Assembly (NCBI GenBank): GCA_035236585.1
Contig: CP141126.1
Span: forward strand, 67,867,414 to 67,931,413
DNA length: 64,000 nucleotides
DNA from: Warburgia ugandensis
Taxonomy: Eukaryota > Streptophyta > Magnoliopsida > Canellales > Canellaceae
Direction of reading: 5' to 3'
In this document: one piece after another, positions 55,648 through 64,000 of the stretch
How positions within the stretch are numbered: position 1 is the stretch's first letter
How the letters are laid out: each line of letters opens with the position of its first letter
Position numbers and translations under genes: made by a program
Notes under the pieces: model-generated
What the model was told of the DNA's origin: nothing
What the model saw: only the letters and a program-made list of their open reading frames with translations
The model's database searches: none

Positions 55648-58600
55648 TGATGTACTTTAATTAATTACCACAAGTGCATAGTTCGAGTGTAGTATAGATA
55701 GGCATATATGGTTTGATCCGATGAGGACTCTTTTTAGGAGTTTTAATTAAGAGTTAGGTTAGTGCACCTTAGCCTAGCCAATCTTTTAAAGGGAACAAAG
55801 AAACCTAAGCATTAAAATTTAACAAGTAAACTAAAACAAGTAACTAAAAGAAAGCAAGTAAATAAAAAAAGAAAAAAAGAAAACTAACTATGGAATAAAC
55901 CGGTTAAACTAACTAATAATTAAAAGACACTATTTCATTAATTGACTTATTACAAGGCAATGATACAAAGCAAATAAAGGAAAGCAATTAAAACTTCTTC
56001 AACCTAAGTTTGAATTTTGCTGGAGGGCCTTTTTTTTGTTACTCAATAGGAACTTGGACACATCTCATCAACCCATATTACACTGCTTTACCTTCATGCC
56101 TTTCTCATACTCTTAACCCAACATGCCACAACCCACAATTCAAATCCTTTTCCAATGATTCTTAAGAATCAAGTGGTAGGGTAGCCAAGAAAAGAGGTAT
56201 CTAACACTTTTCCAAAAAGACCACCACCCTTATAAGAAGAATATGGAGTGGTAGAAGTAAAAGAAATTTTTACATCTCCTTAGCTAGATACTCTTATAAA
56301 AGAGGGTAGCTTTAGTTAGGAGAGTCATAGATAGGGGATTAGAGGTCATTCATCTTAACGAAAAGTTAGCCATAGAAAAGGCTTCATACCTGAAGAATGA
56401 ACTACAAGAAAAGAAAAAGAAAAGGGAGATGGTGACCCTTAGCTTAGGAGATGAGAAAAGAACTAGGTGCTTACCTTTGAAAGTTTTCCTACTCTTCAAC
56501 ATCATTCCTTTAGCTTAGAATATGGATGGCTTTATGGAAGGACATGGTTCCTCAACCATGCTTTAGGAATTAGAAGGAATCCTTGGCTGCCATAGAAGGG
56601 CGCAAGGTTTCTCTTACTTTTCCTTTATTTCCAAGTCCCAATAAGAAAAGAAAATAGAATAAGAAATGAGAAGAATTCATGTAAGTAAATGGAGGGATGA
56701 AGGAGTGCATGTAATAGAAAAAAGGAAGGAAGATGGCATGTGGAAGGAAAGTGACATGTGGAGGCTTAAGGGAGCGAGGTGTGTGTAAGGATGTGTAGGA
56801 GGCATGCATGCAAAGACTAGGTTGCGAGGTAAAATGTGGACAATTGAAGAAGTTTGCAAGGAATGCAAAGGTGGAGAGTGGATACTAGGGCACGATGGAG
56901 TGGTGTGCTGCATGCAATGCTTAGAATGAAGATCATGCAAGTAAATCTAATGGGGAATGAATGATGTGTGCAGTCTTAGGGTACTTGTAATGCATGAAAG
57001 AAAGAAATAATGATGAGGGGATGTAAAAAAAGAAGAGAAGTGGGGATGGATGAGTCCCTTACCTCTTCTCCAAATGATTGGACATGTGGATCTAGGGGTG
57101 CCTGGTGAGGATGGTCTCTCTCCCTTTGTTTCTCTTAGGTTTAGCTTTCAAGATCTAGGGAAATGTAAGAGAACCCGTAGCCTTCTTCTTTACTTCTATT
57201 TATAGAGTTTTAAAGTGGGAGCCCTAAGGCTTGGATAGCTAGGATCTATGGAAGAGATAAAAGGAAGAAGGGTTGAGATGGAATGAAGATGGGAGAAGAC
57301 TACAGAGAAAGGAAGGGGCATGGAATCCTCTATGGGGGAGAGTATGGGACGTGAGATTGCAAGTGTATGACATTTGGATGAGATATGGAGATGGGGAAGG
57401 ATGGGGATAAGGTGGAAGGAAAGAAGATAAGCTAGGTTGGGAAGGAAGATGGGAAGAAAAGTGACAAAATAAAGAAAAATGTGGGAAATTGAAAGATATG
57501 GGAAAGGAGGCATGGGATTCAATATGGTTGTATAGGAAGTTTAAGAAAGTTTGAAATCAATGTGAGGAATTGGATTGAATTCTTTCATTCTTAGGATTTA
57601 ATCTTGATTTCTCATGTAGTGGGTAGGTGACTGGGGTTTGTAGCTTTTCTTTACTTAATTCCTAACCTTTGGATCATCCTTACCTTAGTTTTGTGGATGA
57701 GATTCATTTGGAATGTTCTTATCTAAATAGATCTTCTTCAAGGGCATTTTTCTCTCCACCGATGGGTCCAGATAACTTAGAGTGGATGATCTAGTTCCAT
57801 TGAGATTTTCTTATCCACTCTGGGTTTTTTCATCTTTTTCTCATAGCCCACCATAATTTTTTCAGCCAATGACATGTAAGGAGGGTGGGATGTCCCATTC
57901 CATGAGGTGGACATTTTTGTCCTATTTTTAAGGTGGGTAGCCCACCAAAAATATCTCTACCAATGGGGATTGGTTCTGATTTTCATTGTATTGTGTCTTC
58001 TCATTGGTCCATCCTTGTTTACTTCTATTCTCATTAGTTACTTATGGTATGCATGAACAAGGTTAGATCTTGGCCTTTGATGCTTGAAAAGTAAGGATGC
58101 TTTCCAATCATAGATTTCCCATAAATTGTTTCTCTCTTCTTCTCCTTTATTCTCTCCACTTATATTTCTTATTTTTCTAATGTAAAAACATTGGATTGAG
58201 TATAACTTGTAAACTTACATGGAAGAATTCATGTGGATCCTTAGGTGGTCTACAAATTTGGTTGAGTAGGAGAGAGAATGTAGGGAATATATATCATGTG
58301 GGCCATGGTCTTTTGACTTGTTTTATTTTAAAGAAGCTTTTGTTAGATATGATTCCAATGTATATACTTTGAGTTTCTCTTAGGAGCATTCCAAGGTGGT
58401 AGATAGCTTGCATGCATGCATAGGAAGTTCTATCACCTTACTTTTGATACAAATACCCTCTTTAGTACAAGTAAGGTTGATATTCCATCTAGGGTTTTTG
58501 ACGGCTCTGACTTTGATTATAACACCCTTTTCTTAGTTTGGACTTCTTAGGCTTTATATTTAGCACGTGTGAGCCCATGATGTATCTTAGAAAATAGTCT

Positions 58601-58650
58601 TAGTCTTTTTACAATTATAATTCCCAAAATTATCCTTTTTTCTCATTTGA
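55648..58650 (-). repeat. Family E LTR copy 3, minus strand
   Basis: Begins TGATGTACTTTAAT with 'accacaagtgcatag' and 'gaggactc', parallel to 47005. TATA box on the minus strand at 57194-57206. The right end appears to be split by copy 4: bases resembling the family's terminal 80 bp are found at about 60510-60600. Frames in it (56570-56940, 57196-57522) are purine/pyrimidine-strand filler. Confidence 0.55.
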
Positions 58651-58655
58651 ATTGG

Positions 58656-60506
58656 TGTAGCTTTAATTTTACTCACAAGTGTACAAATCAAAGTAGTGAA
58701 TGTATATGAGTGAGGTCGATCCCATGAGAAATCTCATGAATTTTTATGTAATTGGAATTTTTTAAAACCTTTTATTCTATACAAAGGAAGATTGTACTTT
58801 GAACTACTTCAGGAATTAAAGGCACATGAAAAAAGAAACTAAACTAAAGAAACTTTCTAAAACTAAACTTAGAAACTAACTAAAACTAATCTAAGAAGCA
58901 ACTAAACTTAAGAAGGAATTTTCACATGGAATTAGAATGGAAATTAGAAAGCATAGTGCACATGAAACTATATTTGAGTGCAATATCATATGGATTATGT
59001 GCCTGATTAAATAAACTTAAATCATCTGAAAACAAAGTGCATATGGAATCAAATTCATTATTGAATGAACTTCATTACAACATGGTACACAACGTACATT
59101 CAAAAGTAAAACATGTAAATAATGGGAGCACACAACGCCAAATCTCAACTCACATTCAATCTAACTAAGCTTCATCAAAATGCATTCAAGAAGGCATGCA
59201 TGTGATTCAAAGACTGATATGTCTTGGCTATCACTGCAAGGGATAGTTGGCCATTGGATCAAGTGAAACTAAAGCACAAAACTATAAGCAAAATACAAAG
59301 AAAACACCAAAGGAAAAATCATGCATGAAACTAAGAGCAATTAAAGGAAGAACTAGGGAACCAACTTGGAAATTGCATAAAAACTTAGAAGAAAAGGCTT
59401 GGAACTCCCTTGAAGATGGCTTGAAGACTTGAAGAACAACACATGGACATCACCTTTTGAATGATGTGTTGAAACCCTAGAGGAGCAAAAGAAAGAGACA
59501 CCACTTTTTTAGGAAGGAGGCATAATCTCCCTTCTTATCTCTTATGCATGGAATTCTTGGGTAATTTATACATGGTTGCACTTTCTAATTTTCAATAATT
59601 CTATTCTAAGGAAGATGGAAAGAAAAGATAAGGATAAGAGTGAAATAGGATAAGAGAGAAAGTAGGATTCCATGAAAGGAATTAGAAGTGCGATGTGGTA
59701 TTAGCAAGTGGGAAGGGGAAATCACATGACATCATGCGTGATCTCCCTCTAAGTGAAACAGGTTGGAGAGAGAGGAAGAGATTAGAGAGATAAAGTGGAA
59801 AGATAGATGGAACTTTGGTGACAAAATTTATTCTCTCATTGGTCCACCTTGCATGCATATCTTATCATGTGATAATCACCATATTTCCTTACTAATTATC
59901 TCTTGAAAATCACAGTTTTAGCATGTCGATAATTGCATGTAATTCTCCTCCAATCACATGGTTCCATGTGGCATAGCTAAGATGGTTTGATGGCTTACTT
60001 TGATAGATCCTTCTTTCTAGCTTAAACGGCTTACATGGCTTAGCTGTGCATAGCCTTCTTTCATGGATCATGTTGCTTAGGTGGTTTGCATGGCTCCAAA
60101 TCTCATGCAAAGGTGTTGGAATTGCATGGGCCAATTCTACTCACCTTGAACTCTTTCAAATGTTCCATTGGGATAATCTACTTGTATAGGAATAATCCTA
60201 ACCCTTGCATAATCTTTGTAAAGATTGAAAAACTAGATCACTGATCATCATCTAAAGTGATCTCGGCAGTTGGATTATCCTTTCAATACTTACAAAAGAT
60301 AAAAAACACTAATTAATACCTACAAATTATGACAATTTACACACTTACTCTAGATTAGCTTCTAAATGTGTAAAATATCAAACTTTTGAATCATTAGCTC
60401 AGAAATGCTTGTCATGAATTTTTGAAAAAATCCTAAGACATTGCCTAAAATTTATAACACGTGAGCTACCAATCATGTACTTTTTATGTAAAATTGACTA
60501 CTTATC
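58656..60506 (-). repeat. LTR-like repeat with shared 'acaagtgtac' start, minus strand
   Basis: Starts TGTAGCTTTAATTTTACTCACAAGTG and contains a 'gaggtcgatcccatgag' block like the starts of C and E LTRs. It seems inserted near the end of copy 3. No clean target duplication was found, so both edges are approximate. The frame at 59247-59432 is not considered a gene. Confidence 0.4.
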
Positions 60507-60740
60507 ATGTACCCTAGACCTACAAACTATAGAATTAACTCTAATTAGTGATATTTATAGAATGTTCTCGGCTAAAATATGCTATATAAAGGTATGTTAT
60601 TAATATTTCTATAATACACATGCACACACAACACATATTAGTATGGACAGTGGTGGATAAAGAATTAAAGGATAAATTAATTGATGTTAGAAGTTGTAAT
60701 ATAATTATACTAATAAAATTGGTTGTAGGGAGAAGATCAT

Positions 60741-61060
60741 AATATTTTGAGTGTATATGCCTCCTAGGTGGGGTTAGAAGATAGAATGAAGTGACAATTT
60801 TGGGAAGACATGGAGAGAGTAATACAAGAAATTTGCAACACATAGGAAATATTTAAATGGTCATTTAGGAAAAGAAAATGAAGAATATGATAAGGTAGAT
60901 GGAGGGTATGGTGTTGGAGAAAGAAATGAGATGGGGGAAGCTATCATCAATTTTTCTATGGCATGTAACCTAGCTCTAGCAAAGACATACTTTAAGAAGA
61001 GGGATGAAACTCATGAAACTTTAAATGGATCATATAAAGCCAAATAAACTTTTCTCTACT
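60741..61060 (+). pseudogene. LINE endonuclease domain (broken)
   Basis: One phase reads 'NILSVYAS', then 'VGLEDRMK' and 'QFWEDMERVIQEI'. A later segment reads 'GGYGVGERNEMGEAIINFSM' and 'LAKTYFKKRDETHETL'. These are the conserved stretches of the apurinic-type endonuclease of RTE/L1-like elements, which nicks target DNA to prime insertion. The metal-binding 'GDFN' segment is lost. Stops are frequent. Confidence 0.65.
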
Positions 61061-61699
61061 TAGGAATACCAAACGATTAATGTCTAAAGATTGTAAGGTG
61101 ATACCTGGTGAGAGTTTATCCACATAACATAGTTTAATGGTTAGGATATTTACATTAAGAGATAGAAGAAAGTAAATGAACTTAATAGGTGTCCAAAAAC
61201 TTAGTGGTGGAACTTCAAAGGAGAGAAGATAATACTATTCATAAACAAGTTGATGGTAGAAGGAAAGTGGAACAATGAAATGGAAGTAAACACCATGTGG
61301 TTTAGTATGGCTGAGTCCATTAAGAAAGTGAAAAAAATGTTCAATGAGTATCTAATAGAAAAAGGCAACTAATAAAGGAAACTTGGTGGCAGAGTGAAAA
61401 GTACAAAAAGTTATTAAAGATAAATGGGTGTGCGTTAAACTTGATAGAGGACTAGAAATAATGACACCTTTGAACAATATAAGAATGCTTAAAGGTTGCT
61501 AAGAGAGTACTAAGTGAGGCTAAACCCAAGGCATATGATAATTTCTACAATAGATTAGGGTCAAGGAGGCCAAGAGAGATAAAATTAGGAAAGGTGCTAA
61601 GGTACGAAGGTATACCAATAGAGGGTTGGAAATATATGAGAGATATTAAAGTAGCTTGATGTACAATGTTGTTAGCAAGATTACAAAATTCAAGAAAAT

Positions 61700-62450
61700 G
61701 TCAAATGGATGGAGGAAAAGCTCTATTGTACCAATTGATAAGAATAAAGGAGACATATAGAGTTGCACTAATTATCGTGCGATCAAATTTATGAGCCACA
61801 CCATCAAACTATGGAAAAGGGTGATTGAGAAGAGGTTATGGTATGAGACGAGTGTATTAGAAAACCAGCTTGGTTTTATGCCTCAGAGGTCTACCATGGA
61901 AGCTATTTTCCTACTTATAAAATTGATAAAGAAACATAGGGAGAGGAGGAAGGATTTTCACATGGTCTTTATTGACTTAGAAAAAGCAGATAATAGGGTA
62001 TCTAGAGAGTTAATATGATGGGTGTTGGGTGAGAAAGGGAATTCACAGGTTTATATAGACACAATTAAGATATGTATGACGGAGTAGTAACAAATGTTAG
62101 GACCACTAGTGGGGAGACCGATGATTTTCCTATTATTATAGATTTCACCAAGGATCAACATTGAACCCATACCTTTTCACATTTGTTATCAATGACTTCA
62201 CTAAACATTAGCATGAGAAGAATCCCTGGTGCATGTTATCTACAAATGACAAAGTGTTGATTGATAAGATAAGGGAAGGCATAAATATAAAGCTAGAGTT
62301 GTAGACTTATGATATGGATTCTTACCAAACTACAATGGAGTATATATAGTGTAATTTTACAAGGATAGAAGTGGGAGTGAAGCACCAGTAAAGATTGATA
62401 ACCAAGAAGTTCCCAAAAAAGACCACTTTCAATATTTAGGATTGATAATT
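61700..62450 (+). pseudogene. LINE reverse transcriptase domain (broken)
   Basis: The longest open part, 61791-62018, reads 'MSHTIKLWKRVIEKRL', 'ENQLGFMPQRSTMEAIFLL' and 'DFHMVFIDLEKA', the fingers and first catalytic block (Asp in 'FIDLEKA') of non-LTR reverse transcriptase. Further on, 'FQYLGLIIHE' (about 62430) is a downstream block. The catalytic pair of the FADD type is not readable. Upstream 'NYRAIKF' begins the domain. Confidence 0.8.
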
Positions 62451-62559
62451 CATGAGAGCAAAGTGCTTGAGAGGGATGTTACCTAGAAAATCCAAGCAAG
62501 CTAGAACAAGTGGAGATGTGCCTTTGGAGTTATGTGTAATCGGTAGGTACCACTGAAAC

Positions 62560-62980
62560 TAAAAGGAAAATTCTATAGGATAGCTATAAGACAAACCATG
62601 CTCTATGGATTAGAGTGCTAGATAGTTAAGGAACAATATGTACATAGGATGAAAGTATCCAAAATGATGATGCTAAGATGGATGAGTGGCACGACAAGAA
62701 AGGATAGAATTAGAAATGAAACATTAGAGGAAACTTAGGAGTAGCAATAATAGGTAAAAAGATGAGAGAGGGTAGACTTAGATGGTTTGAAGATGTCCAA
62801 TGGAGATAAAAAATAGCATCGGTTGTAAGAGGTGAGTCAATCCAAGTCAAGGGCTCTAAAAGGACAAAGGAAGGACCCATAAAGATGCAAAGAAGTGGTG
62901 AGAAAAGATTTGAGAAATTTTGGACTAGATGAAGCTATGACACTTGATAGAGGGGAATGGAGGAGTAAGATTTGAGAAAA
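62560..62980 (+). pseudogene. LINE C-terminal region (broken)
   Basis: 'MLYGLEC', 'MMMLRWMSGTTRKDRIRNE' and 'KMREGRLRWF' are conserved in the C-terminal part of plant RTE-like LINE proteins, which is often annotated by itself. Several stops interrupt it. Confidence 0.75.
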
Positions 62981-63000
62981 GAGGAAGTGGGTCATGTGAA

Positions 63001-63714
63001 TGGCAATTTTATTGATGTGCGGAGGATCCTAGAATTGGAAGAGCACATCCTAAAGTCTATGTATGAGTCCCTAACCATTGTGCGACATCCTAAGGCCCTC
63101 TAGGATTTGATTAAGTGCACATGATCTTCATGAGGCATTATAATATTTATGGCTTGGGTAACTTAGTAGTGATTTCGTAAATAATATACCTAGTCATTAG
63201 TGAATTCACAATCTCATAAAAGCCTTTCCTTAGTGGTACATGATTACTCCTTTTGATACACTCAAAGCACAAGGTTAAGTGTTGAAGCTTTCCTACTCTT
63301 CCTCTAGTACCTTGTAATGTCAAGTACAATATTAGTTTAACAACTATTAAGTTTGATAGAAAAAGGGTATCTAGAATATGAATCCTATGAATATGCATAT
63401 GCACGAGTGATTTGTGTGAAAAATTTAATGCTTCTTCCCATACCTAAGTGTGTGTGAGCAATCAAGTGAACATGGAACAATATATTATAAATGAAATATC
63501 TAATTCTTTTCTTAATTACCTTTTGAATCCTATTCCTAGGTTTCTAAACTTGTGAAAGGAATCACAAAGTAGGGGATGTCCCTGCCAAAGTCACTAAGAA
63601 AACCTATGGGTACTTTTTAGGTGCCAACAAGTTCAAAGAAGGTCTATCTTACCCTAGGTTAAAAATTATTATGTTACTACTGTTTGAAATGACAATTATT
63701 TGTTTATGGACTTT
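63001..63714. other. No gene seen
   Basis: AT-rich sequence after the LINE. The minus frame 63147-63404 has no recognisable domain. Confidence 0.3.
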
Positions 63715-64000
63715 GTGTAGCACAAAATTTTATACCATTTTTTACGATCAATAAAAATCAAGAGTATCTAAAATTTAGAAATATGGATTTTTAGAAAACT
63801 AAATAATTTGGAAATGAGTTCTCTACAAATGTATAGATCTCAGAGAGAACTATCCAACAACATTGAGCTAGCTAAAATCTAATAGTGAAGAGCTAAATAA
63901 TGATGAAAACAAGTTTTTGCATTAATAATGGCACCCCTTTCTAAATTGGTGCCTAAGAACATTAGAATGGTCAACCTCTAGCTAAGAAAAGAGTCCAAAT
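63715..64000 (-). repeat. Dispersed repeat, inverted copy of 7240-7500
   Basis: See the partner at 7240-7500. The repeat continues past the window edge. Confidence 0.6.

Larger units (their letters stand above)
60640..63000 (+). mobile_element. Decayed LINE (RTE-like), plus strand
   Basis: Endonuclease, reverse transcriptase and C-terminal parts of a single non-LTR retrotransposon polyprotein appear in order, with many stops and shifts. The 5' end is uncertain. Near 63000 similarity stops. No poly(A) tail or target duplication was recognised. RTE-type is inferred from the wording of the endonuclease and the C-terminal block. Confidence 0.7.

Noticed and set aside
58656-60506. Clean target duplication for this LTR-like repeat
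   Set aside because: Flanking 5-mers at the best guesses for its ends do not match, so ends were left approximate.

Overview
This window looks like a repeat-dominated stretch of a nuclear plant chromosome, most likely a flowering plant. It holds LTR retrotransposons of Ty3/gypsy type, a LINE, long (GA)n microsatellites, and an inserted piece of plant mitochondrial DNA (74-codon atp9 in genomic, unedited form, plus a group II intron domain V). I see no intact host protein gene. Most open frames here are low-complexity or lie inside LTRs. The species cannot be fixed from the sequence alone.

The core, 10080-44121, is a set of nested insertions whose order can be read from 5-bp target site duplications (TSDs). 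Outermost is D, a minus-strand solo LTR (TSD AAGCC, 10080-10084 and 44117-44121). Three bases into D sits C, a minus-strand LTR element at 10088-40900 (TSD CCTGT), with LTRs of 1772 and 1693 bp, a tRNA-Asp-like primer site and about 4.3 kb of own internal sequence in which I see no reverse transcriptase. Inside C sits A, a plus-strand Tekay/Del-like element at 12953-32984 (TSD CTAGG), with a decayed 3.5-kb interior. Inside A's 5' LTR are two further insertions: B, a plus-strand chromovirus-type gag-pol element at 13512-22042 (TSD from CCAGG, each copy one base off), and B', a minus-strand solo LTR at 23594-26192 (TSD GATAT). C also carries the mitochondrial insert at 34731-37562, flanked by a 202-bp direct duplication of C.

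B carries the most coding information: gag, CCHC knuckle, protease, reverse transcriptase, RNase H, integrase and chromodomain in order, broken by about seven stops and one 5-bp duplication. Its last 537 codons (end of RNase H, integrase, chromodomain) are open. Its 5' LTR is chimeric, beginning with an inverted LTR end. The mitochondrial insert carries atp9 followed, on the same strand, by a 125-codon frame that opens with a cox1-like leader, then a hydrophobic segment and an unrelated hydrophilic tail. That is the layout of chimeric mitochondrial ORFs.

On the left, 1-4769 holds decayed LTR remnants and 4770-7174 a minus-strand LTR of a second family (E). On the right, 44122-60600 holds further E-family LTR copies, two (GA)n tracts, a decayed plus-strand gag and two small degenerate tandem arrays. 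A decayed RTE-like LINE follows at about 60640-63000. The last 280 bases are an inverted copy of 7240-7500.
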